This document shows, piece by piece, positions 1 to 9,933 of a stretch of DNA of 64,000 nucleotides. Made by a program: the position numbers and the translations under genes. How positions within the stretch are numbered: the stretch's first letter is position 1; each line of letters opens with the position of its first letter. The stretch is from Candidatus Fermentibacter sp. (GTDB taxonomy: Bacteria; Fermentibacterota; Fermentibacteria; Fermentibacterales; Fermentibacteraceae), in NCBI GenBank assembly GCA_030373045.1, contig JAUCPW010000023.1, positions 1 to 64,000 on the forward strand, read 5' to 3'. The notes under the pieces were generated by a model. It had not been told where the DNA came from, did not search any database, and saw only the letters and a list, made by a program, of their open reading frames with translations.

Positions 1-4
1 CGCT

Positions 5-38
5 GTCTCGTGGGCTCGGAGATGTGTATAAGAGACAG
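5..38 (+). other. Nextera transposase adapter (sequencing artefact)
   Basis: The 34 bases match the Illumina Nextera read-2 adapter: the GTCTCGTGGGCTCGG tail followed by the 19-base Tn5 mosaic end ending in AGAGACAG. This is library-preparation DNA left on the contig end, not genome. Everything left of base 39 should be ignored. It also means the contig ends here because of the assembly and not because of a biological boundary. The match is from memory of the adapter sequence and is essentially exact. Confidence 0.97.
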
Positions 39-1852
<1,814 letters not shown>

Positions 1853-1860
<8 letters not shown>

Positions 1861-2206
1861 CCGGATTCTCCTGGTCGACCCTGATGCCGACGGACCCGCC
1901 GGGGGCCTTGGGCATCTCGATGCAGAGGACGCCGTCCCTCATCGAAGCTCTCATACCGTCTACGTCTATCCTGCAGGGAAGCTGGACGTCGCGCTCGAAC
2001 CGCCCGGTGCGGATCTCGAGCCTCTCGGCGGACAGCCCGGTTTCGGGGGGCCTCCTGGTCCCCCTGACGATCACAGAACGGGGATTCGCGAAGAGTTCGA
2101 CCTCCCCGAGGATCATCCCCGGGAGTTCGACGTGCAGGACGAGCATGTCGTCCGTCTCGTACAGGTCGACGGGCGGTGCCCAGAAGCCCGCGAAACCCTG
2201 GATCAA
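1853..2206 (-). CDS. small heat-shock protein, Hsp20 family
   Basis: An ATP-independent holdase chaperone of the alpha-crystallin type. The core is recognisable by the PPVDLYETDD start, the VELPGM strand and the later MRDGVLCIEMPKA segment. From the TTG at 2206 the protein has 117 residues, shorter than the usual 140-150, because the N-terminal arm before the crystallin domain is only about 15 residues. TTG is the best start: it lies 17 bases after the upstream stop, and longer in-frame forms would overlap the TonB-domain gene. An ACAGGG stretch just upstream is a weak ribosome site. It sits between a TonB-domain protein and lon and overlaps lon by 8 bases, an expected proteostasis pair. Confidence 0.88.
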
Positions 2207-2223
2207 CGCCCTGTCCGCCAGTC

Positions 2224-4452
2224 CTATTCGATGTCGAAGCGGATCTGGACCGTGGTAGTGACCTCCACGGGCTGGCCGCCCTGGGTCGCGGGCTGGAAGC
2301 GCCACTGCCTCACGGCGTCTGCGGCGGCCTGTCCGCATCCGAGCCCAAGCGGATCGTTGGTGACCTGGACATCGGTCACCGAACCGTCGGTGCCGACCCT
2401 GACATCGAGGGTGACGTAACCGTGGAGGTCGCCCCTCTCGCTGGCCATTGCCGGGATGGACGGGGCGGACTGCTGGATCGCGAAGGGCGGTATCACGGGC
2501 TGTTCCTCGATGATGTCGGGCTGCTGCACCCTCTCGGCGGCCGTGTACCTGATCATCGTGTCCTCGCCGAGCGTGATCGTCACCGAAGTGGTCTGGTCCT
2601 CGTAATCGGGGTTCGTGAGGCTCACGGAGTAGGTTCCGGGCTCGAGCTCGATGGGGGGCAGCGGAGTCTGGCCGTAGGACTGCCCGTCGATCGTGACCTC
2701 GGCCCATGGCTCCGGCCCGATCAGCAGCCTGCCCGTGGTGACGATCTCGACGGGAGACACGGTCTGGCTGAATCCGTCGGCGCCGAGGGTGATGGACCTG
2801 GACCAGTCCTCGTGCCCCTCCATCCTCACCAGCACGGTGTGGGGCCCCCTGTCTGCGATGTGGGTGACCCTCCTGCCGGTTCCGACCTGCACCCCGTCGA
2901 CCATGAAGACGGCGTTACCCTCGATGTCGCCGGCCAGGGTCAGGGAGATCTGGGATGTCTGCGACGAGAGGAGGGCCAGGGCCTGGTCGAATCCCGCGGG
3001 AGTGTCGACCAGCACGGTCTCGGGCAGGGAGTTGTACCCGTCGAGAACCGCCTGGAAGACGTGCAGGCCCGTGGGCAGGCTGACGGTGAGCGAGTCGGTC
3101 TCCTCGCCGTCGACGAGGAATGTGACCGTGCCGGGAGCGGGCTGCGGCTCGCCCTCCGGCATCAGTATGCTGAAACTCACAGGGACCGTGCTCGTTCCCA
3201 TGGAGTCGAGGACGACCGCCTCGTCGAGAGTGAAGCCCTGCTGGAGATCCAGGGTGCGGGAATAGACTTCGTAACCCTGTGCCCTGATCTCGAGCTGCCT
3301 CGTTCCGAAGTCGACGCCGGTCAGGATGTATGCTCCGGTGGAGTCTCTGAAGAGGGCCTCCCCGTCCAGGGTCACCGAGAGGTCCTCGGGACCCTGTACC
3401 GCGAGGGAGATCGAGTAGGGCTGCACCTGGGGGACGTCGGGGACGTCGGGCGGGCGCGGCTTCAGAATGGCCAGCAGCAGCAGGCCCGTGACCGCGAGGG
3501 CCACGACCCCGATCACGATGAAGAGGATGGGGTTCCTGCGGCGGGGTTCGGCGGCCGCAGCCGCGGCACGCACGGGTTCCTCGCGGCGGACGGCCGCGGG
3601 GGCCGCCTCCTCGACGGGCGCGCGGACGGGTCCTGGAGCCGGCTCTCCGACGGGGATGGCCACCTTCTGGAGCTTGTCGAAGAGCTCTCTGACCGTGGCG
3701 TCCCTGGGGTACTTCTCCCGCGCGGCCGCGGCTTCCTCCAGGGCTTCGGAGAACTCGTTCGCGGATATCCTGCGGCGTATCGACGCAACAGCCGATGAGG
3801 CGTCCCTGGCGGCGGCCGGGGCTGCCGTAGCCGCCGGGACCTCTATGAGATCCTCGGTATCGATCTCCAGCTCTTCCGGTTCCCCGGCGGGACGAACGGC
3901 CGGGGCGGGTGCCTGCACCCTCTCGAGCTCCGAGACGAGCTTCCCGAGGGCGGGGGCCAGGGCCCAGAAGTTGAAGATGTTCCAGGCCTGCTCGAGGGCG
4001 CCGGCGGGATCGCCCGATCTGAGCCTCGTGAAGCCCAGGTCCGCGAGATTGTTGGCTTTTATGCTCCGCTTTATCGACTTGATCCGGCGGTTGATCTCCT
4101 CGTTCTCCGCCTCCTGGCGGCGGGCCCGCTCGAGTTCCTGGAGCGCGCGGATCTCGTCGCCGGCATCCATGGCTTCCTGGGAACGACGGATGCACTCCTC
4201 CACGAAGCCCTCCGACGCGGGACCCTTCGCCTCCTCGGTCGCATGGGCCCTCATCGTCCTGGACCTCTTGAACACCTTCATGGCGGCGATTTCGCGCTCG
4301 ATGCTCTGGATCTCCTCCCGCACGTCGGCGTTGGAGGGATCCAGGTCCAGGGCCTTGCGAAGCGTCTGAAGCGCCTGGTCGCGGTCACCCGACTCCACCT
4401 GCCTCCTGGCGGTGCGCAGGAGATCGTTCACTCGATCATCGGATGCGCTCAT
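2224..4452 (-). CDS. TPR/PEGA-repeat membrane protein with TonB C-terminal domain
   Basis: A 742-residue protein of mixed architecture. The N-terminus (about 1-200) is helical with TPR-like units. A Pro/Ala-rich linker leads to a single transmembrane helix near residue 320 (ILFIVIGVVALAVTGLLLLA). The outer part then holds several PEGA-type beta modules (for example TGRLLIGPEPWAEVTIDGQ). The last 75 residues are a TonB C-terminal fold (GYVTLDVRVGTDGSVTDVQV, then AVRQWRFQPA). The TonB fold normally spans the periplasm to touch an outer-membrane partner, but no ExbB/ExbD is nearby, so its role here is inferred only as envelope-associated. ATG 4452 is preferred over TTG 4455 because GGGGGG lies just before it. 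A promoter-like sequence lies about 80 bases upstream. Confidence 0.85.
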   Translation of the reverse strand: MSASDDRVNDLLRTARRQVESGDRDQALQTLRKALDLDPSNADVREEIQSIEREIAAMKVFKRSRTMRAHATEEAKGPASEGFVEECIRRSQEAMDAGDEIRALQELERARRQEAENEEINRRIKSIKRSIKANNLADLGFTRLRSGDPAGALEQAWNIFNFWALAPALGKLVSELERVQAPAPAVRPAGEPEELEIDTEDLIEVPAATAAPAAARDASSAVASIRRRISANEFSEALEEAAAAREKYPRDATVRELFDKLQKVAIPVGEPAPGPVRAPVEEAAPAAVRREEPVRAAAAAAEPRRRNPILFIVIGVVALAVTGLLLLAILKPRPPDVPDVPQVQPYSISLAVQGPEDLSVTLDGEALFRDSTGAYILTGVDFGTRQLEIRAQGYEVYSRTLDLQQGFTLDEAVVLDSMGTSTVPVSFSILMPEGEPQPAPGTVTFLVDGEETDSLTVSLPTGLHVFQAVLDGYNSLPETVLVDTPAGFDQALALLSSQTSQISLTLAGDIEGNAVFMVDGVQVGTGRRVTHIADRGPHTVLVRMEGHEDWSRSITLGADGFSQTVSPVEIVTTGRLLIGPEPWAEVTIDGQSYGQTPLPPIELEPGTYSVSLTNPDYEDQTTSVTITLGEDTMIRYTAAERVQQPDIIEEQPVIPPFAIQQSAPSIPAMASERGDLHGYVTLDVRVGTDGSVTDVQVTNDPLGLGCGQAAADAVRQWRFQPATQGGQPVEVTTTVQIRFDIE

Positions 4453-4532
4453 CAATCCCCCCTGTCAGGGTTCCCAGGAAATGGTCGAACCAGCCCGATC
4501 ACGGCCGGAACAAGGGCCCATCCCCCCGAAGC

Positions 4533-4560
4533 AATATAAAACGCGGTCTGCCGCTGACAA
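4533..4560 (-). promoter_or_regulatory. sigma70-type promoter for the TonB-domain/hsp20/lon unit
   Basis: On the minus strand TTGTCA (4555-4560) is followed after 16 bases by TATATT (4533-4538). It stands in the gap between recG and the TonB-domain gene, in the right direction, and would give a leader of about 75 bases. Prediction by eye only; the hsp20 and lon genes would be transcribed from it as well. Confidence 0.55.
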
Positions 4561-4614
4561 CCGTTGATGAGGCCCGGGCCGGGAAAGGCACGGATGACGT
4601 TCCGGACGGGAACT

Positions 4615-6660
4615 TCACGCATGGTGCCCCTGCTCCGCACCGAACCGCCAGTTCATCTCCGACAGGGCGCCCTCGCCGGGCGGATGCGCCGATGCGAGAG
4701 CGGAGGCCCGCTCCAGGAGGTCGGAGTCGGTCATCAGGTCTGCCACCCGGAACTCGGGCAGACCGGACTGCCTGGTGCCGAACAGGTCTCCCGGGCCGCG
4801 CAGTTCGAGATCCCTCCTCGCCAGCTCGAACCCGTCGTTCGACGCCTCCATGGCCCTCAGCCTCTCCATCGCCTTCTCCCCCGTGTCCCGGCCTGCGATG
4901 AGGAAGCACCACGAGTCCCTGCCGCCGCGCCCGATCCTCCCCCTGAGCTGGTGGAGCTGGCTCAGGCCGAACCTGCCCGCACCCGAGACTATCATCACGG
5001 TGGCCTCCGGCACGTCCAGACCGACCTCGACAACTGTCGTGCTCACGAGCACGGCCGTCCTGCCCGCTGCGAAGTCCCCTGCGCGGTCATTCTTCTCGGA
5101 GGCCGGCATGGTCCCGTGGAGGAGCCCCACTCCCCATGCGCCTGCCGGCCCGGCCTTAAGACGTTCGTATGCGGTGGTGGCATCGAGGAGGTCCTGCCCC
5201 TCCGTGGCCTCCCGCAGGGGATACACGATGTACGCCCTCTCCCCCGCGGCCAGCCTCTCCAGGAGCTTGTCCATCGCCTCCCTGCGCCCCTCCTCCCCGA
5301 GGACGCGCGTGTGCACAACGCCCCTCCCGGGTGGCATCTCGTCGATGACGGAAACGTCGAGGTCGCCGTAGAAGGCCATGGCGAGAGTCCTGGGTATGGG
5401 GGTCGCCGACATGATGAGCAGGTGAGGCCTGGGGACGAGGCTCCCCAGCATCGCCTCCCTCTGTTCCACCCCGAACTTGTGCTGCTCGTCCACCACAAGC
5501 ACGGCGAGGCGCGGCAGCGAAACGGGCTTTTCGAGGATGGCGTGGGTTCCGATCAGGAGCATCGGCGCCCCCGAGGAGGCGTCGAGCAGGATGTCGGCCC
5601 TCTCCTGCCTGGAGGTGCCCGCCGTGATGAGCCGCACGTCCACTCCCATCGGACCCAGGAGCCTCGACAGGGTCCTCTCGTGCTGTGTAGCCAGGACTTC
5701 CGTGGGAGCGAGCAGGGCGGCCTGCATCCCGCTCCCGGCCGCGGCACGGCACGCGAAGGCGGCGACCGCGGTCTTGCCGGAGCCCACGTCGCCCTGGAGG
5801 AGCCGCCGCATGGCCGATGCCCGGCCCAGATCCGACGACAGTGCGGAGAGGGCGGAGGACTGGGCGCCCGTGGGGATGAACGGCAGCCTGGATACGAACC
5901 CGGCGAGGACCGCGGGTCCGGACTCCAGCGCAATGCCGGGGATGGCCGAGGCTCCGGCCCGGACCCGCCGCAGGAAGCACTGATGCAGATAGAGCTCCTC
6001 CAGGGCGAGGAACCTCCGCGCCTTCTCGGCCTCTTCCGGACTCCCGGGCCCGTGGGCGGCGGTGAAGGCATCCGACCGCGACCCGAACCCGGCCGAAGCG
6101 GCCTGATCGCCGGGGAGCACCATGGGGAGGTCGCCGCCTGCGGCATCCAGGGCCCGCCTGACCAGCCCGCGCATGACGCCCTGCGAGAGTCCCGCCGTGA
6201 GAGGGTAGACCGGCAGCATCCCTCCCGACTCGAGGGCGGAACCCGTGGGGCCGTCCGGGAAGAGCAGATCGGGATGCGTCATGGAGAGGCCCCTGAAGAA
6301 GTCGACCCTGCCGGTGGCGATCAGCCTGGCGCCCCTCGAGAGCCTGGCTCTCAGGAACCCGGCGTTGAAGAAGACGAGGTCGATCTGCCCAGTACCGTCG
6401 CTGAGGAGGGCGTGAAGAAGGATCCTGCCCCCCCGGGCCCTCCTCTCTGCGACATGCACCACATCGCCCGAGACCGTGGCCGGGATTCCGGGCTCGAGGG
6501 ATCCGATCGCCCTGACGGAGCGCCTGTCGAGAAAGGTCCTGGGCAGGTGCAGGAGCAGGTCTCCCACGGTGCGCACACCCAGCCTGCCGAGCACGGCGGC
6601 CCTCGAAGGCCCGACCCCCGGCAGGCTGACCACCTCATCCGCTAGCATGCCCATGGCCAT
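4615..6660 (-). CDS. recG: ATP-dependent DNA helicase RecG
   Basis: RecG remodels stalled replication forks and Holliday junctions. The 681-residue length is typical. An N-terminal OB-fold wedge domain (about 60-160) precedes two helicase lobes: Walker A GDVGSGKTA near residue 290, the RecG-type motif II DEQHKFGVEQR near 390, SATPIPRTLA, and motif VI QLRGRIGRGGR. The C-terminus (GPGDLFGTRQSG) is the usual RecG ending. Three ATGs lie close together; the first, at 6660, is chosen. It has no SD sequence but has a -10 hexamer 6 bases upstream, so the transcript may be leaderless. Identification is firm; the exact start could be 6654 or 6648. Confidence 0.97.
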   Translation of the reverse strand: MAMGMLADEVVSLPGVGPSRAAVLGRLGVRTVGDLLLHLPRTFLDRRSVRAIGSLEPGIPATVSGDVVHVAERRARGGRILLHALLSDGTGQIDLVFFNAGFLRARLSRGARLIATGRVDFFRGLSMTHPDLLFPDGPTGSALESGGMLPVYPLTAGLSQGVMRGLVRRALDAAGGDLPMVLPGDQAASAGFGSRSDAFTAAHGPGSPEEAEKARRFLALEELYLHQCFLRRVRAGASAIPGIALESGPAVLAGFVSRLPFIPTGAQSSALSALSSDLGRASAMRRLLQGDVGSGKTAVAAFACRAAAGSGMQAALLAPTEVLATQHERTLSRLLGPMGVDVRLITAGTSRQERADILLDASSGAPMLLIGTHAILEKPVSLPRLAVLVVDEQHKFGVEQREAMLGSLVPRPHLLIMSATPIPRTLAMAFYGDLDVSVIDEMPPGRGVVHTRVLGEEGRREAMDKLLERLAAGERAYIVYPLREATEGQDLLDATTAYERLKAGPAGAWGVGLLHGTMPASEKNDRAGDFAAGRTAVLVSTTVVEVGLDVPEATVMIVSGAGRFGLSQLHQLRGRIGRGGRDSWCFLIAGRDTGEKAMERLRAMEASNDGFELARRDLELRGPGDLFGTRQSGLPEFRVADLMTDSDLLERASALASAHPPGEGALSEMNWRFGAEQGHHA

Positions 6661-6666
6661 GCCCCG

Positions 6667-6695
6667 ATAGTATCCACGGCGGGCTCCGGGAGCAA
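6667..6695 (-). promoter_or_regulatory. promoter of recG, leaderless arrangement
   Basis: Minus-strand TTGCTC (6690-6695), a 17-base spacer, then TACTAT (6667-6672). Only six bases separate the -10 from the ATG at 6660, so transcription would begin at about the start codon. The absence of any SD sequence before this ATG supports a leaderless mRNA. Predicted by eye. Confidence 0.5.
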
Positions 6696-6770
6696 CCCCG
6701 AGGTCTTGACGGATAATGCCTGCGCTCATATTGACGGGCCAACGCCAAGACACGGAGGTCTCTTTCGGCC

Positions 6771-7286
6771 ATGGACCAGGTTTCGCTCAAGGAGCTACAG
6801 CAGGCGGTCGCCAGCGACCCGGGAGACATAGAATCCCGCCTACTGCTCGCAAGGCGGTACATGGAGGACCACGCGCCCCGGAAGGCGATCGGGATGCTCG
6901 AGCAGGTGACGCGGCTCGATCCCGGACACGCCGAGGCCTGGCTCCGCACCGGGCTCTGCTGGGGAATGGCCATCCTCGAGAACCTTCCTCCCGTAGAGCT
7001 CTGGGGGGAGGAGAAGGACGAGGAGCTGATGGTCGAAAACGCCCTCCACGCCCTCGAGAAGGCCATTGAGTTCGATCCCGAGATGACCTCCGCCTTCAAT
7101 GCCATGGCCAGGATCTTCGTGATCCGCGGGCAGGACGAGGAGGCCGTGGAGCTCTTCTCCCAGTCGCTCCAGCTCGATCCCTCCCAGCTCGACGTCGTCG
7201 ACGAGCTGAAGGAGATCACCGGCACCCCCGCATGGGAGCTCTTGGACAAGGAGACCGACATGGGCGACGAGGAGGACTCCTTCTAG
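6771..7286 (+). CDS. TPR-repeat protein
   Basis: A 171-residue soluble acidic protein made almost wholly of TPR helices: units begin near LLLARRYMED, PRKAIGMLEQ, ALEKAIEFDPEMTSAFN and EAVELFSQSLQLDPSQLD. There is no signal peptide or membrane helix, so it should be cytoplasmic and act as a protein-binding scaffold. GGAGG lies upstream of the ATG with a rather long spacing (about 12 bases). It stands alone between divergent recG and a downstream gene with its own promoter. No partner can be named. Confidence 0.82.
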   Translation: MDQVSLKELQQAVASDPGDIESRLLLARRYMEDHAPRKAIGMLEQVTRLDPGHAEAWLRTGLCWGMAILENLPPVELWGEEKDEELMVENALHALEKAIEFDPEMTSAFNAMARIFVIRGQDEEAVELFSQSLQLDPSQLDVVDELKEITGTPAWELLDKETDMGDEEDSF

Positions 7287-7296
7287 CATCCCCGGC

Positions 7297-7325
7297 TTGA
7301 CCCGGAACCCCGCGGGTCTTATAGG
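7297..7325 (+). promoter_or_regulatory. sigma70-type promoter of the T9SS-exported protein
   Basis: TTGACC (7297-7302) and TATAGG (7320-7325) are separated by exactly 17 bases and lie about 50 bases before the GTG start at 7376. It is one of the clearest promoter matches in the window. The -35 form TTGACC recurs before trkH and the APH-type kinase gene. Confidence 0.6.
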
Positions 7326-7375
7326 AGAGTACAGGTTCGCTTTGTTCGCTTTCGCTTCAACGCGGAGGTAGCGCA

Positions 7376-8773
7376 GTGACACCTGTATACGCCCTGCTCC
7401 TCCTCGAGCAGGTTCCATCCCCCGAACCCGCCTGGAGCTGGGACGTCCTGGTCTGGGACATGTCGGGACCTTCGACCTGGCTGGGTGCCGGCCACGACTA
7501 TGTCGAGGCGCTCACCACCCCCGACGGCGACCTTCTGGTCTGCGCGATCGCGGATTCCTACACCGACTCCCTGAAGCTCTTCTCCTCGGTCGACGGGGGC
7601 TCTTCCTGGGCCATGCGCAGGATGCTCTCCAGCTCATGGATCCTCGAGGACCCCGAGATGTATGTCTCGACCGCCTCCGCCGAGGACTACCTGCACATCT
7701 TCCTCGTCTCCAGCGGAGACGGGACCAGCGACTACATCATCGGCCTCAAGCTCGGCCTGCCCCACCTCAGGGTGCTCGGCATAACCGAGATTCCCTGGAA
7801 CCAGGCGGGGATGGACTCCCTGAGGTCGGTCACCGCCGCCTGGAATCCGGTGACGGGCCAGCACAGGCTGTTCGCCGACGACGACTCGGGGAACGTCTAC
7901 ACGGCATCGAGCACGGACGGCCTGACCTGGAGCGTCCCGTCCCTGCTCCTGACGAACGCTTCGAGGCCTGTCGCGGAGGCCGGCCCCGGGGGCCGGTTCC
8001 ATGTCGCCTACCAGGAAACCGTGATCGGCGACATCCACTGCGCCACCCTGTCCGGCACGGGCCTCACCGACGTCGTGCTCGGCGACGGAGCGCCGGAGTC
8101 CAGTCCCCGCCCGGCCGCCGAATGGACCGGAGGGCAGGCCGTCGCGGTGGCCTGGCACGACGCAGCGGGCCAGGTGGTGATGTCCATCTCCGATGACCAC
8201 GGAACCACGTGGGGATCGCCCGTTCAGGCCGGCACCGGGGCATACCCCTATGTCGGGGTGGCTGCAGGCTCCTCCAGCGTGCTCATGGCCTACGTCGACT
8301 CCGGCACCGGACTGATAAGGGTCCTGTCGGCCCCCGACCTCCATTCGCTGCCGGGCCAGGAGGGTGCCGTCCGCGGAGGAGTACCGCCGTGCCAGGAATG
8401 CCCCCCGGTCGTCTGCCAGGGCTATCTGCCCTCGGACCAGGTGCTCTTCTACCTGGGGCAGGGACACGAGGATATCTGGTTCGATTCATCTCTCTACACC
8501 GGGATCTCCGGCGGGGAGACCGGCGGGATGTGTCTCGAAGTGAGCCCCAACCCCTCCTCCGGCTCGTTCAGCGCATCCTATTCGACCCCCGGGGGCGGAT
8601 CTCCGGCATTCCTCAGGGTCTACGCGGCGGACGGCAGGCTGGTGGACACCGTCGTCGAGTCGGGCGATCCCGGGGGAGCGGCGTTCTTCGGGGGCGACCT
8701 GCCCTCCGGGGTCTACATCCTGAGGCTTTCGTCCGGCGCCGGATCGCTGTCCAGGAGGATGGTCCGGCTCTAG
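7376..8773 (+). CDS. secreted protein with sialidase-like repeats and T9SS sorting tail
   Basis: A 465-residue exported protein. The N-terminus is only moderately hydrophobic. The body contains repeated Asp-box/BNR-like blades (DGGSSWAM, STDGLTWSVPS, DDHGTTWGSP), indicating a beta-propeller of the sialidase superfamily; the catalytic Arg triad was not verified, so enzymatic activity is not claimed. The last 80 residues (SPNPSSGSFSASY, then LRVYAADGRLVDTV and GVYILRLSSG) are a typical type A T9SS C-terminal sorting domain, so the protein should cross the outer membrane by type IX secretion. GTG 7376 has GGAGG at a good distance. Its stop codon overlaps that of convergent panE. Confidence 0.85.
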   Translation: MTPVYALLLLEQVPSPEPAWSWDVLVWDMSGPSTWLGAGHDYVEALTTPDGDLLVCAIADSYTDSLKLFSSVDGGSSWAMRRMLSSSWILEDPEMYVSTASAEDYLHIFLVSSGDGTSDYIIGLKLGLPHLRVLGITEIPWNQAGMDSLRSVTAAWNPVTGQHRLFADDDSGNVYTASSTDGLTWSVPSLLLTNASRPVAEAGPGGRFHVAYQETVIGDIHCATLSGTGLTDVVLGDGAPESSPRPAAEWTGGQAVAVAWHDAAGQVVMSISDDHGTTWGSPVQAGTGAYPYVGVAAGSSSVLMAYVDSGTGLIRVLSAPDLHSLPGQEGAVRGGVPPCQECPPVVCQGYLPSDQVLFYLGQGHEDIWFDSSLYTGISGGETGGMCLEVSPNPSSGSFSASYSTPGGGSPAFLRVYAADGRLVDTVVESGDPGGAAFFGGDLPSGVYILRLSSGAGSLSRRMVRL

Positions 8774-9660
8774 CGGGCCCGCACCTGCCTCGCCCTGACC
8801 AGCGATGCGACGGCCGATGCCGCGGGGCAGGCTCCGGGGAGGATCCTCTCCGCGAGGCCAGTCATGAATTCGATCTCGGTCCTCCTGCCCGCCTCCAGGT
8901 CCTGGAGCATGCTCGCCCGGTTGTGGGATGACTCGAGGAGGAACCCGAGCATCCCGCGGGCCTCCTCCAGCGCTTCCTCCCTCGAGGCGGCGGGCACGGC
9001 TGGAGTGATCTCCTCCAATATCCCGTAGACGAGGGGGGAGAGCCCCGCAGGGTGGAGCTCGTCGTTCCGGAGCGAGGACAGCGCGGCAACCGGGTTGAGC
9101 GAACTGTTCACGAGCCATTTGGCCCACCGCGCGATCTCGAGCGCCCTGCGCGGCCGGGGAGCGGGAGCTATCCCGGAACCTGCGAGCAGGGACTGCACGA
9201 GCCCGCCCTCCAGGACGATGAGCCCGCCGGGGTGGATGATCACGGATCCTGGCCCGGTGCGTTCGAAGCCGCCCAGGACCACCGCCTTCTCGACGGAGTC
9301 CCAGCCGGGGCCCCAGGCCTCCTCCAGCCCCATCCCGTTGCACAGGCACGCATGCGCCCCGTTGCCGGCGCGCCGCGACACGGCCGAGGCATCGGCGAGA
9401 TCGGTGGCCTTCACCGCCATCACGACGGCGGAACAGCGCGGCGCCCGGCCGGCCGGGAAGTGCCTCACGATCCTCCGGCGCTCCGCCTCGCCCGAGGCTT
9501 CGACCTGCATCTCCGCGTCGGGGCTGCCGTCGGGCCCGACCAGGACGACGTCCAGGTCCGCAGAAAGGGCGGCGGCGAGGCCGATGCCGACCGCGCCGTC
9601 GCCCCATATCGCGACGGTCCCGCCTTCCCAGCCGGAGGCCGGGAGGCGGCGCCCGGGCAC
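8770..9660 (-). CDS. panE: 2-dehydropantoate 2-reductase
   Basis: Reduces ketopantoate to pantoate with NADPH in pantothenate/CoA synthesis. The N-terminus has the Rossmann glycine pattern GDGAVGIGLA. The catalytic lysine lies in AKWLVNSSLNPVAAL, and the C-terminal domain has the family signature SSHNRASMLQDLEAGRRTEIE. Length (296 residues) is normal. GTG 9660 is chosen: it overlaps the TAG of the upstream gene (TAGTG) and has AGGAGAAGG before it. No other pantothenate gene is nearby. A paralogous ketopantoate-reductase-like function cannot be excluded. Confidence 0.9.
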   Translation of the reverse strand: MPGRRLPASGWEGGTVAIWGDGAVGIGLAAALSADLDVVLVGPDGSPDAEMQVEASGEAERRRIVRHFPAGRAPRCSAVVMAVKATDLADASAVSRRAGNGAHACLCNGMGLEEAWGPGWDSVEKAVVLGGFERTGPGSVIIHPGGLIVLEGGLVQSLLAGSGIAPAPRPRRALEIARWAKWLVNSSLNPVAALSSLRNDELHPAGLSPLVYGILEEITPAVPAASREEALEEARGMLGFLLESSHNRASMLQDLEAGRRTEIEFMTGLAERILPGACPAASAVASLVRARQVRAR

Positions 9661-9911
9661 TACTGGACCGCCTTCTCCTCGCACTTCTGGGCGAAGCTCT
9701 CCAGCTTCTCGCGGCCCTTGGATATCAGCTTGTCGGCCTCGACCCTGCCGGTCTCCACGAGCTGCTCGCCCTTGGAGTAGGCATCCTCGGCGGCCTGCCT
9801 GATCTTCGCCCTGGTCTCCGATCCCTTGGCGGGAGCGAACAGGAGCGCAGCGACGCCTCCTATGAATGCACCCGCGAGGAAGGCCCAGACCTCTCCACCG
9901 CGCTCTGACAT
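9660..9911 (-). CDS. YtxH-like small membrane protein
   Basis: An 83-residue protein with one N-terminal transmembrane segment (VWAFLAGAFIGGVAALLFAPAKG) followed by a charged amphipathic helix rich in Lys, Glu and Ala. The LLFAPxxG motif after the helix is characteristic of the YtxH family, which is found near stress and envelope genes; its molecular function is unknown. ATG 9911 has GGAGGAG upstream. It lies 22 bases after secA and overlaps panE by one base. Confidence 0.85.
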   Translation of the reverse strand: MSERGGEVWAFLAGAFIGGVAALLFAPAKGSETRAKIRQAAEDAYSKGEQLVETGRVEADKLISKGREKLESFAQKCEEKAVQ

Positions 9912-9933
9912 GACAACTCCTCCTCTCGTGGCT

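Noticed and set aside
2176-3798. Long plus-strand open frames opposite real minus-strand genes (also at 4564-6645, 10978-13005, 27049-28590, 30772-32508, 47454-48467)
   Set aside because: They lie antisense to clear genes (recG, secA and others). In GC-rich DNA, strong codon bias leaves antisense frames open. They lack domains and have Pro/Arg/Gly/His-rich composition.
7287-7320. Intrinsic terminator after the first TPR gene
   Set aside because: A short GC-rich palindrome (CCCGCGGG) is present but overlaps the promoter of the next gene and has no T-run.
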